NCBI RefSeq assembly: GCF_002959895.1
Contig: NZ_PPDD01000012.1
Location: 186,001 to 250,000, forward strand
From: Veillonella infantium
GTDB taxonomy: Bacteria > Bacillota > Negativicutes > Veillonellales > Veillonellaceae
Direction: 5' to 3'
Length of the DNA: 64,000 nt
The notes under the pieces were generated by a model. That model saw nothing but the letters and a program-made list of their open reading frames with translations, did not search any database and was not told the DNA's origin. The position numbers were made by a program, and so were the translations under genes. Below are positions 7,877 to 15,655 of the stretch, one piece after another (within the stretch, counting starts at the first letter, position 1; the number at the start of each line of letters is the position of its first letter).

Positions 7877-7953
7877 AGCTGATAGCTGATAGCTGATAGC
7901 TGATAGCTGATAGCTGATAGCTGATAGCTGATAGCTGATAGCTGATAGCTGAT
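7877..7953. repeat. Eleven perfect tandem copies of the heptamer AGCTGAT
   Basis: Exactly eleven identical 7-bp units run without interruption in the selD-yedF intergenic region, ending about 40 bases before the yedF start. Such arrays change copy number by slippage. A unit gain or loss would shift spacing by seven bases but would not alter any reading frame here. Confidence 0.95.
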
Positions 7954-7992
7954 ACTTTTATAAAACATATAATGTATATAATATAGAGGTGC

Positions 7993-8592
7993 ATGATGAG
8001 CAATACAAAGGAATTAACTGTAGATGTACGTGGTAGCTTGTGTCCAAAGCCTGTTATTGAAACTAAGAAGGTAAGTGATGCGAATCCGAGTGATGTTATT
8101 ATTACTATCGTAGATAATGAGGTTAGTCGCGATAATGTAGAAAAATTCGGTAAGTCTCGTGGTTATGGGGTGGATATCCGACAAGATGGTAAGGATTTTT
8201 ACCTCACTATGACCCCTAATGCAAATCCAGTAGCAGAAATTTGTGAACCAATGAGCTATGGCAACCGTGTTATCTTGATGACAAAGGACTATCTTGGTGA
8301 AGGTAGTGAAGAGTTAGGCCGTAACCTAATGAAAACGTTCTGGGTGTGCATGGTTGAAGCAGATGTGAAGCCATCTAAGATCTATTTCATCAACAGCAGT
8401 GTGAAGATGGTAACAAATGATTCGGTTCATTTAGAAAATATTAAAAAATTAGCTGATGCAGGTGTTGAAATTGCAGCATGTGGCATTTGTCTTGATTTCT
8501 ATGGGGTAAAAGAAAATGTTGGCGTAGGTAGTATTACGAATATGTATTCTATTACTGATGCTATCCTTGGAGATAATATTGTTAAGTTATAA
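7993..8592 (+). CDS. yedF: Selenium metabolism protein YedF (TusA-like plus DsrE-like)
   Basis: The 199-residue protein has an N-terminal TusA/SirA-like domain (about residues 5-75) with the LCPKPVIETKK motif, whose cysteine carries sulfur or selenium in relatives. A C-terminal DsrE-like domain follows (about 95-199), with the cysteine motif AACGICLDFYG. This is the YedF family seen with SelD and YedE and linked to selenium use, but its reaction is not established. ATG codons at 7993 and 7996 are both possible; 7996 has the better spacing from GAGGT. A DUF3343 gene follows. Confidence 0.9.
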   Translation: MMSNTKELTVDVRGSLCPKPVIETKKVSDANPSDVIITIVDNEVSRDNVEKFGKSRGYGVDIRQDGKDFYLTMTPNANPVAEICEPMSYGNRVILMTKDYLGEGSEELGRNLMKTFWVCMVEADVKPSKIYFINSSVKMVTNDSVHLENIKKLADAGVEIAACGICLDFYGVKENVGVGSITNMYSITDAILGDNIVKL

Positions 8593-8633
8593 TGTTAGCG
8601 CTTTATTTTGAGGTATAAGTAGGAGGTGAGGCG

Positions 8634-8891
8634 TTGGAAAATAAAAAATTACTAGTTGTCTTTACGTCCTATTATTTTGGCGATAAAGCAGACAAGGTAT
8701 TAACAGAATTAGAGGTGCCTCATCAATTGATGGCTACACCTCCTGAGCTTTACGATATGTGTGGTTTATCTGTGCAAATAGATCCAAGTATTGTAGAGCA
8801 GGTTCAGACTATTTTGAAAGAACATAAGATTAGTACATCTGGCCTCTTTTGGTATGAAAAAGGTGAGCTAGCTGTACCATATAAAAATTAA
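8634..8891 (+). CDS. DUF3343 protein (putative Se/S carrier-like)
   Basis: This 85-residue protein belongs to DUF3343, small proteins commonly found next to YedF, YedE and SelD. It starts at TTG (8634), supported by a strong AGGAGGTGAG site. The alternative ATG codons downstream would remove the first beta strand. It ends selenium locus A. A paralog lies at 27476 in selenium locus B. The molecular function is unknown; a role in handling selenium or sulfur is inferred from neighbours. Confidence 0.85.
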   Translation: MENKKLLVVFTSYYFGDKADKVLTELEVPHQLMATPPELYDMCGLSVQIDPSIVEQVQTILKEHKISTSGLFWYEKGELAVPYKN

Positions 8892-8936
8892 AAAAAGTCA
8901 CATAGTTACAAAAAAGTAACTATGTGACTTTTTTGT
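8891..8936 (+). terminator. Terminator of selenium locus A
   Basis: A perfect 19-nt stem (8891-8909 with 8916-8934) ends in TTTTTT. The A run on the other side makes it symmetrical. Confidence 0.9.
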
Positions 8937-9024
8937 GCGTTCTTGTCGGAAGATATCGTAAGGCTTATACTGACATTATCAGCTGAAGAAACTACTGAAA
9001 TTAAGAATATAAAAGGAGTTATTT

Positions 9025-9552
9025 ATGAATACAACAATGAATGCGATTAACTGGCCAAAAGAATATCTACCAGGTTTAACTGATAACTACGCATCTAATG
9101 AGGTTATTGTAAAAGGTATTACTGTAGAGGCTGTGTGGGAGTACTTAACAAATGTAGCTACATGGTCTTCATATTACAGTAATTCTAGTGATATTAAAAT
9201 GCTTAATCAAGAAGATACCCATCTTACATCTAATACACGTTTCTTCTTTAAAACCTTTGGCTTCCCTGTAGATGCTGAGGTTGTAGAATATGTAGCGCCT
9301 AGAGAAAATCAACCGGGCCGTATTTCCTGGCATGGTTGGGCTGGTGAAGTTGGTACAGCTGAACGGTTAGATGTAATTCACGCATGGCTTGTAGAGGAAC
9401 TAGACTATGGTGTGGTTCGTATTTTGACACAAGAAACACAAGTGGGGGAACCAGCAAAAACATTGCATACAGCAAAACCAAATCCTATGATTAACGGACA
9501 TCAAGAATGGCTAGATGGTTTGGTCAGTGTCGCAAAAAGCTTTAAGAAATAA
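9025..9552 (+). CDS. SRPBCC-superfamily protein
   Basis: The 175-residue sequence fits the START/Bet v 1-like SRPBCC fold of ligand-binding proteins: an early VWEYLTNVATWSSYYSN helix, FFFKTFGFPVDAEVVEY strands, and a long C-terminal helix. Members bind small hydrophobic ligands or act as cyclases or aromatase-like enzymes, and no specific role can be given. The start at 9025 follows AAAGGAG. It is followed on the same strand by an HxlR regulator and a nitroreductase, which together look like a small redox- or electrophile-responsive cluster. Confidence 0.7.
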   Translation: MNTTMNAINWPKEYLPGLTDNYASNEVIVKGITVEAVWEYLTNVATWSSYYSNSSDIKMLNQEDTHLTSNTRFFFKTFGFPVDAEVVEYVAPRENQPGRISWHGWAGEVGTAERLDVIHAWLVEELDYGVVRILTQETQVGEPAKTLHTAKPNPMINGHQEWLDGLVSVAKSFKK

Positions 9553-9608
9553 TAGAAATTATTTGTTACTTATCAACGCTCATGATACTATTAAAAGAGG
9601 AGGTTTCT

Positions 9609-9935
9609 ATGGAAGAAAAACTATTTAATTGTCCTGTAGAGGCATCCCTCAGTGTAGTAGGTGGTAAGTATAAATCTATTATTCTATATCACTTAATGAC
9701 AGAAGGCATATTGCGATTTAATGAAATTCAAAAGTTCATTCCTCAAGCAACGATTAAAATGCTTTCACAACAACTGAAGGATTTAGAGGCGGAGGGGATC
9801 ATTCACAAAGAGATTTACCCTGTGGTGCCACCAAAGACGGAATATAGTATTACCGAATTTGGAGAAACGTTGCGTCCTATTATCATGGCCATGTGTGATT
9901 GGGGTAAAACCTATAAAGGTGATATGATAAAATAA
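9609..9935 (+). CDS. HxlR-family transcriptional regulator
   Basis: This 108-residue winged-helix protein has the HxlR pattern: a conserved N-terminal cysteine (FNCPVEASL), GGKYKSIILYHL, FNEIQKFIP, then MLSQQLKDLEAEGII and the wing YSITEFGETL. The start at 9609 follows AGAGGAGG. Relatives (HypR, QorR, YodB) sense electrophiles or disulfide stress through that N-terminal cysteine and control a neighbouring reductase. Here the next gene is a nitroreductase, the likely target. This is inferred from context. Confidence 0.88.
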   Translation: MEEKLFNCPVEASLSVVGGKYKSIILYHLMTEGILRFNEIQKFIPQATIKMLSQQLKDLEAEGIIHKEIYPVVPPKTEYSITEFGETLRPIIMAMCDWGKTYKGDMIK

Positions 9936-9974
9936 GTATATACTGATAGAATTAATATCATTATGGAGGTGTAT

Positions 9975-10685
9975 ATGAGCAAGTACGAAATAGAAAATGT
10001 AAAATTAACAGCCCCTAAATTGGATCGTAAAGATTTAGAATATGCTATGACATATCGTTATGCATGTAAAAAGTTTGATAGTACGAAGAAGATTTCTGAA
10101 GAAGATTGGAATGCTATTCTAGCAGCAGCTCGCTTGGCACCTACATCCCTTGGATTTGAGCCTTTTGAATTGCTAGTTATCCAAAATCCAGAAATTCGAG
10201 AAAAAATGAAAGCTCATGGTTGGGGCATTCATGCAGGCCTTGAAGCAAGTCATTTGGTGGTATTCTTAGCACGTAAAAAAGAGGACTTAGAGTTTGACTC
10301 CCCTTATGTACGTTACATTCAAGAAACAGTTAAGCAATTACCTGCAGAAATAGATGCAGCATATCGCGAAAAATATGCTCAATTTACTACAAGTGACTAT
10401 AAAACTTTTGAATCTGAACGTGCTGCCTTTGACTGGGCTTCAAAACAAGCATATATCGTTATGGCAAACATGATGACAATGGCCGCTTATGAAGGCTTAG
10501 ATTCCTGTCCATTAGAAGGCTTCAATCAAGATGACATGACAGCACTCTTAGGTGATGAACTTGGCCTTTTCGATACTAAACACTTTGGTATTGCTGTAAT
10601 GGCAGCTTTCGGCTACCGAGATGAAGAACCACATCGTAACAAAACACGTCGTACTTTAGATGAAATTGTAACAGTAGTTGAATAG
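9975..10685 (+). CDS. Nitroreductase-family NAD(P)H oxidoreductase
   Basis: The 236-residue protein has the FMN-binding nitroreductase fold. The N-terminal AMTYRYACKKFD and APTSLGFEPFE motifs bind FMN phosphate. The later ASKQAYIVMANMM, LEGFNQDDM and YRDEEPHRNKTRR segments are typical of the NfsB-like group. It should reduce quinones or nitroaromatics in the cytoplasm. The start at 9975 follows TGGAGGTG. It lies 39 bases after the HxlR gene and is probably controlled by it. Confidence 0.9.
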   Translation: MSKYEIENVKLTAPKLDRKDLEYAMTYRYACKKFDSTKKISEEDWNAILAAARLAPTSLGFEPFELLVIQNPEIREKMKAHGWGIHAGLEASHLVVFLARKKEDLEFDSPYVRYIQETVKQLPAEIDAAYREKYAQFTTSDYKTFESERAAFDWASKQAYIVMANMMTMAAYEGLDSCPLEGFNQDDMTALLGDELGLFDTKHFGIAVMAAFGYRDEEPHRNKTRRTLDEIVTVVE

Positions 10686-10838
10686 ATCGTTATATATAGA
10701 ACTAAATCGAAATTCTTCATTTAATCTTTAAAATTGTATGCTATATTATAAATATATAAGAATTCTAGGATATTTATAAATACTGTGTTATTGGATAGAA
10801 TTTATGAATAGTCTGATTAAATAGGAAGGAGTGATTGT

Positions 10839-11078
10839 ATGTTATGGTCAATTATTGTTGGTGGTTTTATCGGGTTCCTAGCGGGTGCCATCACTAACAA
10901 AGGCGGTGCAATGGGCGTTATTGCTAAAGTTGTAGCTGGTTTAATTGGCTCGTCCATAGGTCAGTCCCTATTTGGTACATGGGGTCCTAGCTTAGCAGGG
11001 ATGTCCTTAATTCCATCTGTATTAGGTGCAGTAATTGTTGTTGCTGTAGTCTCATTTTTCTTCGGAAAAAGGGGATAG
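10839..11078 (+). CDS. GlsB/YeaQ/YmgE-family membrane protein
   Basis: This 79-residue protein is almost entirely hydrophobic, with three membrane segments separated by glycine-rich turns (GGFIGFLAGAITNKGG, LIGSSIGQSLFG). This is the transglycosylase-associated GlsB/YeaQ family linked to general stress. The start at 10839 follows GAAGGAGTG. A CsbD-like stress gene follows 64 bases later, which fits a stress cluster. No enzyme activity is known for this family. Confidence 0.85.
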   Translation: MLWSIIVGGFIGFLAGAITNKGGAMGVIAKVVAGLIGSSIGQSLFGTWGPSLAGMSLIPSVLGAVIVVAVVSFFFGKRG

Positions 11079-11142
11079 TAATCAACTTTTAAAAGTAGTT
11101 TTAATATAGTTAAACGTGATTTACATGAAAGGAGTCACTATT

Positions 11143-11385
11143 ATGGCATTAGAAGATAAATTGAACCAAGCTAAAGGTGCATTGAAAGAGAATGCTGGTA
11201 AATTAACTGGTGATAAACAATTAGAAGCAGAAGGGACTATTGAAAATACAGTGGCAAAAGTAAAAGATGTTGCTAACACTGTAGCTGAAGATATCAAAAA
11301 AGCTGCAGATGATGCTAAAGATGCTGTAGAAGGTGCGGTTAGTGGCCTTAAAAATGCATTAAGCGATGATGACAAAGAAAAGTAA
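11143..11385 (+). CDS. CsbD-family stress protein
   Basis: This 80-residue, highly charged protein opens with the CsbD signature [20 protein letters not shown], followed by a predicted amphipathic helix rich in Ala, Lys and Asp. In Bacillus such genes belong to the general stress response, but the biochemical role is unknown. The start at 11143 follows AAAGGAGTC; an in-frame ATG at 11116 lacks a site. It follows the GlsB-like gene, and the insertion sequence begins 30 bases after its stop codon. Confidence 0.88.
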   Translation: MALEDKLNQAKGALKENAGKLTGDKQLEAEGTIENTVAKVKDVANTVAEDIKKAADDAKDAVEGAVSGLKNALSDDDKEK

Positions 11386-11439
11386 ATAAAGCTATTATGT
11401 AGCATAAAAAAAGGCTTATAGGACAAAAAGTGTGTGTAA

Positions 11440-11482
11440 AAACCCTTATAACACTAGATATTTACTAGTGTTATAAGGGTTT
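11440..11482. terminator. 18-bp perfect hairpin inside the left end of the IS
   Basis: An 18-nt arm ending at 11457 pairs perfectly with 11465-11482 around a 7-nt loop. It may end transcription from csbD or block outside transcription into the transposase. No strong T run follows on the plus strand, so termination is uncertain. Confidence 0.6.
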
Positions 11483-11509
11483 AATCTTTTTCTGGAGAAG
11501 TTTGAGGGT

Positions 11510-11532
11510 GGACAAAAAGTGTGGGTGAAAAC
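11510..11532 (+). repeat. Second, imperfect left-end repeat of the IS
   Basis: GGACAAAAAGTGTG at 11510-11523 repeats the outer left end, continuing with GGTGAAAAC in place of TGTAAAAAC. It lies about 90 bp inside the element, upstream of the transposase. Confidence 0.8.
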
Positions 11533-11609
11533 ATCAATTAACCCTTGTAATTGCTAACTAAAATGAGGTTATATCTTCCTATATATAAACAAATATGGAG
11601 GAAGAGTTT

Positions 11610-12722
11610 ATGCGACAAATAAAATGTCCTGATTGTAATGAAAAATGTATTAAACATGGTATTTTAAAATCTGGTTCTCAGCGTTGGTTTTGCAAACATT
11701 GTAAGGGGGCATTTACCGTTAAAATTAATAATTTAAGTAGAGAGTTAAACCTATTCTTGAATTGGTTATTCAGTACCGATATTCAAGCTGATATGCCTGG
11801 TAAAGGTCGTACATTTAGGCGTAAAACCGCTAAATTTTGGTCCATATGGCCATTGCCACCAATAGTGGAAGAAGTACATGATGTGGTATATCTTGATGGA
11901 ATTTACTTATCTAGGAATTTATGTGTGTTGATTTGTTGCAATGATACTCATGTTCTAGGCTGGTATGTCTGCCGTTATGAGCATGCTAGAGCTTGGCAGT
12001 GCTTAATGGAACGGATTGTTGAACCTAAAGTCGTTGTGTCTGATGGTGCTAATGGTTTACCTAAAGCATTACGAAAAGTTTGGCCTCATAGTAGCCACCA
12101 AAGATGCCTATTTCATATTTTTTGTCAGGTTAGACGATATACGACAAGTAGACCTAAAACGTTAGCTGGGAAGGACCTTTATAGTCTTGCCAAAGCTTTA
12201 TTTAATGTGAAAACAATGGATCAAGCCTTTATATGGATTAATGAGCTTTCAGCGTGGCGCATGACATATTCTGATTTTTTACGAGAAATGACGATTGATG
12301 AATTTGGAAACAAACGCTCTACACATGAGCGTTTGCTTAAAGCTGAATCATCATTATGGCGCCTGATTAGGCAACAAACTTTATTTACATTTTTGGAATG
12401 CATTGATATTACAGTACCTACAACAAATAATCGTATTGAAGGTGGAGTAAATGCTCAACTAAGAAGTATGTTACGGGCTCATAGGGGCCTTTCACTTGAA
12501 AGAAGACTAAAAGCGGTCTATTGGTGGTGCTATATGCACTCACCAAGACCGCTTTCTATTTCAGATATATTAAATTGTATGCCTACAGATGAATCGATTG
12601 CTGCTATCTACAAACGGTTATCTGATTATTGCCAAATAGATCGTTCAATCCCTCAATGGGGTGATGCTCCTGTTTGGAATGAGCTACATATGTCTACAGA
12701 TTTTCCAACTTATTGGGATTAG
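11610..12722 (+). CDS. IS256/IS1249-type transposase
   Basis: The 370-residue protein begins with a zinc-ribbon (CPDCNEKC and CKHCKG), then carries a DDE-type catalytic domain. Its probable acidic residues are in YLDGIYL, VVSDGANGL and NRIEGGVNAQLR, the last being the conserved mutator-type segment. Zinc-finger-bearing members of this sort are classed as IS1249-like within IS256. The start at 11610 follows GGAGGAAGAG; an upstream in-frame ATG at 11595 overlaps that site. The stop lies two bases before the right inverted repeat. The gene looks intact and the copy may be active. Confidence 0.88.
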   Translation: MRQIKCPDCNEKCIKHGILKSGSQRWFCKHCKGAFTVKINNLSRELNLFLNWLFSTDIQADMPGKGRTFRRKTAKFWSIWPLPPIVEEVHDVVYLDGIYLSRNLCVLICCNDTHVLGWYVCRYEHARAWQCLMERIVEPKVVVSDGANGLPKALRKVWPHSSHQRCLFHIFCQVRRYTTSRPKTLAGKDLYSLAKALFNVKTMDQAFIWINELSAWRMTYSDFLREMTIDEFGNKRSTHERLLKAESSLWRLIRQQTLFTFLECIDITVPTTNNRIEGGVNAQLRSMLRAHRGLSLERRLKAVYWWCYMHSPRPLSISDILNCMPTDESIAAIYKRLSDYCQIDRSIPQWGDAPVWNELHMSTDFPTYWD

Positions 12723-12751
12723 TCACACACACTTTTTGTCCTATAACCCTA

Positions 12752-12787
12752 AAAAAACCAGTAAATCGACCGATTTACTGGTTTTTT
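12752..12787. terminator. Bidirectional terminator between the IS and ychF
   Basis: A perfectly symmetrical stem of 17 nt per side with a 2-nt loop has an A run on the left and a T run on the right. It serves the converging transposase and ychF transcripts. Confidence 0.9.
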
Positions 12788-12803
12788 ATTGTTATAAATT
12801 TAA

Positions 12804-13910
12804 TTATACGTTGAAGCGGAAGTGAGTTACATCGCCGTCTTTCATAACGTAGTCTTTACCTTCAAGGCGTACAAGTCCTTTTTCTTTAGCCGCATTTTGG
12901 CTACCGCAAGCTTGTAAGTCATCGAAGGATACGATTTCAGCACGGATAAAGCCTTTTTCGATATCGGAGTGGATTTTACCCGCTGCTTGTGGAGCTTTGG
13001 TACCATTTACAATTGTCCATGCACGAGCTTCCATTTCGCCTGCTGTAAAGTAGTTGATAAGACCTAAAAGTGCATAACTTGCTTTGATAAGTTTAGTTAA
13101 GCCAGATTCTTCAAGGCCAAGATCTTCAAGGAATGCAGCAGATTCTTCTTCAGATAATTCAGCAATTTCAGATTCGATGCGAGCAGAAACAACAACGATG
13201 CCAGCGCCTTCGTTTTTCGCATATTCCTCAACACGTTTTACATATTCATTGGAAGAGTAATCAGATACTTCATCTTCAGAAATGTTAGCTACATAAAGAG
13301 ATGGTTTTGCTGTAAGCAATGTCAACTCTTTGATCATTTCTAATTCTTCTTCTTCGAGACCTTGTGCACGAACTGGTTTTGCTTCACCTAGACCTTCGAT
13401 GATGCGTTCTAGTAATGGTAACTCAGCACGCGCATCTTTGTCACCAGATTTAGCGATTTTTTCAATACGTTGTTTACGTTTTTCCACGGATTCAAGGTCT
13501 GCAAGGCAGAGCTCAGTGTTGATGATTTCAATATCACGAATTGGATCGATAGAGCCAGAAACGTGAGTGATGTTAGGGTCATCGAAACAACGAATGACTT
13601 GAGCAATAGCGTCTACTTGGCGGATATGGCTAAGGAATTTATTACCTAAACCTTCGCCTTTGGACGCACCTTCTACAAGGCCTGCAATATCTACGAAGCG
13701 CATAGCAGCAGGAAGGATGCGTTTAGAACCAAACATTTCAGCCAATACAGCTAAACGATTATCTGGAACATCAACGACACCTACGTTTGGCTCAATTGTA
13801 CAGAATGGATAGTTGGCAGCTTCAGCGCCCGCTTTAGTAATGGCGTTGAATAATGTACTTTTACCAACATTTGGAAGGCCTACGATGCCTACTTCTAAAT
13901 TTGTGCTCAT
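12804..13910 (-). CDS. ychF: Redox-regulated ATPase YchF
   Basis: This 368-residue Obg-family P-loop protein is conserved across bacteria, hydrolyses ATP rather than GTP, and binds ribosomes. It has the G1 motif GLPNVGKSTLFNA, the DVPD and DIAGLVEGASKGEGLG switch regions, and the C-terminal TGS domain (about residues 280-365, ending MKDGDVTHFRFNV). The G4 motif is the altered NISE form that explains ATP preference in the family. The start at 13910 follows AAAGGTGG. It is a single-gene unit. Confidence 0.95.
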   Translation of the reverse strand: MSTNLEVGIVGLPNVGKSTLFNAITKAGAEAANYPFCTIEPNVGVVDVPDNRLAVLAEMFGSKRILPAAMRFVDIAGLVEGASKGEGLGNKFLSHIRQVDAIAQVIRCFDDPNITHVSGSIDPIRDIEIINTELCLADLESVEKRKQRIEKIAKSGDKDARAELPLLERIIEGLGEAKPVRAQGLEEEELEMIKELTLLTAKPSLYVANISEDEVSDYSSNEYVKRVEEYAKNEGAGIVVVSARIESEIAELSEEESAAFLEDLGLEESGLTKLIKASYALLGLINYFTAGEMEARAWTIVNGTKAPQAAGKIHSDIEKGFIRAEIVSFDDLQACGSQNAAKEKGLVRLEGKDYVMKDGDVTHFRFNV

Positions 13911-14013
13911 GGTACCACCTTTTATTAACTAATTGATTTCGTTCTTTGTGAAAGCTTCCGTAGAAACTCTATCAAATAAATATTATATCATATAGATGCT
14001 ATAAATTTGTACT

Positions 14014-14208
14014 AAAAAAGTGACACCATTAGTCACATTGGTGACTAGTAGTGTCACTAAATCCCTTTACATAGAAATCGACAAATTATATATTGATGTC
14101 GAGGCCTCTAGATGTGTCAGGTCTTGCCAATTTCTCGAGGATTGGCGGTGATAGCATGAAGACCTACGAAGTTTTATCTTTAATGATAGCTTTTGGTATG
14201 TTAGTTGC
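14014..14208 (-). ncRNA. Putative antisense RNA antitoxin to the 14156 toxin
   Basis: On the minus strand TTAGAA (14239-14244) and TATGAT (14216-14221) with a 17-base spacer could start an RNA near 14208. It would run through the toxin codons and leader and end at a strong nested hairpin (14020-14027 with 14051-14058; 14031-14036 with 14041-14046) followed by six U. The RNA would be about 195 nt and complementary to the toxin leader and most of the toxin coding sequence. The terminator is clear; the -35 box is weak. Confidence 0.5.
14066..14094 (+). promoter_or_regulatory. Promoter of the 14156 toxin mRNA
   Basis: TTTACA (14066-14071) and TATATT (14089-14094) are 17 bases apart, a near-consensus sigma-A promoter. 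The start point would be near 14101, giving a 55-nt leader. Confidence 0.7.
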
Positions 14209-14233
14209 TACCATTATCATAGCAGCAAGATAA
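14156..14233 (+). CDS. Putative holin-like type I toxin peptide (25 aa)
   Basis: This 25-residue peptide starts MKTYEVLSLMIAFGMLV and ends with a hydrophobic segment closing in Arg. The TYEVLSLMIAFGMLV core is that of the small putative holin-like toxins (Hol-Tox, relatives of TxpA) of Firmicutes, single-helix membrane peptides of type I toxin-antitoxin systems. The site GGCGGTGAT sits six bases before the ATG and is masked by a stem: TTGCCAAT can pair with ATTGGCGG. Leader blocks at 14101-14120 can pair with 14331-14356 in the 3' part of the message, as in other type I toxin mRNAs. It is not covered by any longer gene. Confidence 0.75.
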   Translation: MKTYEVLSLMIAFGMLVATIIIAAR

Positions 14234-14389
14234 TTGACTTCTAACTCAGGTTAGCTTTTATGTAGCAGGGCTTTGAAAAGGACCCTTTTGTCGTCAGGCC
14301 AAATTTTCAAACTAGTAAGAGATGTGAGAGCTGACGCCGGAAAACATCTACGCCTCACTTCTTCTAAGTAGTATACCATAGAAGTAGAT

Positions 14390-14417
14390 AAAATCCCACA
14401 CACTAGTGTGGGATTTT
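14390..14417. terminator. Bidirectional terminator of the toxin mRNA and ddh
   Basis: Twelve-nt arms (14390-14401 with 14406-14417) pair perfectly around ACTA. The A and T runs on either side suit termination of the toxin transcript (plus) and of ddh (minus). Confidence 0.85.
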
Positions 14418-14427
14418 ATTTTGTGTC

Positions 14428-15402
14428 TTATAGAGAGTGAGCTCGTAATTCTTCAGCAGAATGAGTAGAAATCCAAGCTGGTGGAATGTCGAATACTGTG
14501 TAGCAACCTGTGCCGCCGTGTTTAGCAAGGCGGTAGATACCACGTGCATAAGCAACAAGTGCAGAGCCAGTGAATTCAGGGTTGGAGTCAAGTTTTAAGG
14601 AATACTCAACAACATGACGTGTGCCGTCAGTGCTTTCACCAGAGCGAAGAACGAAGCCACCATGTGGAATACCTTTATGGTCGCGATCAAGTTCTTCTTG
14701 AGAAATGAAGTTTACTACAGTTTCATAACCTACGAAGTAGTTTTCCATAGTTTTGATTTCATTTTCAATTTTAGCTTTGTCAGCATTAGGTGCAGCTACT
14801 ACATAGCACTCACGAAGGTGACCTTTATAGCCATCAACGTCTGGAGTTTCACCATTACGGATTGCTTCAAGGTATTGTTCTTTAGGAACAGTGTATTGAC
14901 GAGCATCAAGAACGCCATCGATACGGCGGATAGCATCGGAGTGACCTTGGGAAACACCACGGCCCCAGAATGTGTAAGATTTGCCTTGAGGCAAGATGCT
15001 TTCAGCATATACACGTTGTAAAGAGAACATGCCTGGGTCCCAACCGCAAGAAATCAATGTAGCAGTTTTAGCTTCTTTAGCTACTTTGTCTACGTTTGCG
15101 AAATGCTCAGGGATACGTGCATGTGTATCGAAGGAATCGATACAGTTGAAGTATTTTGTTACCATTGGAGTTTGTTCGATAAGGTCTGTTGCAGAACCAC
15201 CGCAAAGAACCATAACATCGATTTTACCTTTGAAGTTTGGTAGATCTTCCATAGTATATGTAGGAACACCAGACACTGTTTCTAAACCTTTACGGCGAGA
15301 GAATACACCAACAAGCTCCATATCAGGTTGTAATTTTACGGATGCTTCAACGCCACGACCTAAGTTGCCGTAGCCAACGATACCAATACGAATTTTGCTC
15401 AT
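14428..15402 (-). CDS. ddh: meso-Diaminopimelate D-dehydrogenase
   Basis: The 324-residue enzyme makes meso-diaminopimelate in one step from tetrahydrodipicolinate, ammonia and NADPH, for peptidoglycan and lysine. The N-terminal Rossmann motif GIVGYGNLGRG and later VLCGGSATDL, SFDTHARI and SCGWDPGMFSLQR segments are the Ddh signature. Length fits. The start at 15402 follows TAGGAGG. dapL, for a different route to DAP, lies directly upstream on the same strand. Confidence 0.93.
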   Translation of the reverse strand: MSKIRIGIVGYGNLGRGVEASVKLQPDMELVGVFSRRKGLETVSGVPTYTMEDLPNFKGKIDVMVLCGGSATDLIEQTPMVTKYFNCIDSFDTHARIPEHFANVDKVAKEAKTATLISCGWDPGMFSLQRVYAESILPQGKSYTFWGRGVSQGHSDAIRRIDGVLDARQYTVPKEQYLEAIRNGETPDVDGYKGHLRECYVVAAPNADKAKIENEIKTMENYFVGYETVVNFISQEELDRDHKGIPHGGFVLRSGESTDGTRHVVEYSLKLDSNPEFTGSALVAYARGIYRLAKHGGTGCYTVFDIPPAWISTHSAEELRAHSL

Positions 15403-15567
15403 ATTAGCCTCCTATATAAATCGAGAAATTTAATAATTAACATAATCATTATAGCATAAAATGATAGTTATTAATATTTTTCTATAGAATCAAATAAAAT
15501 TAAATATATAATACTATCTATCATATTGATGCTGAGATAGATCATAACGTTTAACTAACATAAAAAG

Positions 15568-15610
15568 GACCGATTATACTCCTAATATAGGTGTACAATC
15601 GGTCTCGTTG
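15568..15610 (-). terminator. Terminator downstream of dapL
   Basis: GACCGATT (15568-15575) pairs with AATCGGTC (15597-15604) with additional inner pairing. On the minus strand the stem is followed by a U run, so it ends dapL transcription before ddh. Confidence 0.75.
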
Positions 15611-15655
15611 TCTTTTTAGATTCTATAGGGGATAAGCTGTATGCTAATTATCCTA

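Larger units (their letters stand above)
11416..12746 (+). mobile_element. IS256/IS1249-like insertion sequence
   Basis: The element of about 1.33 kb is bounded by perfect 22-bp inverted repeats at 11416-11437 and 12725-12746, with core GGACAAAAAGTGTGTGT. It carries one intact transposase gene. No target-site duplication of 8-9 bp is evident outside the repeats, only a shared TATA at the two junctions. It has inserted between csbD and ychF, both intact. Confidence 0.88.

Noticed and set aside
7877-7953. CRISPR array
   Set aside because: The units are 7 bp without spacers. The other arrays (652-731, 47513-47547) are likewise direct tandem repeats. No cas genes are present.
12747-12755. Target-site duplication of the IS
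   Set aside because: Only TATA is shared at the two junctions, and that is part of the inverted repeat symmetry, so no true 8-9-bp duplication can be claimed.
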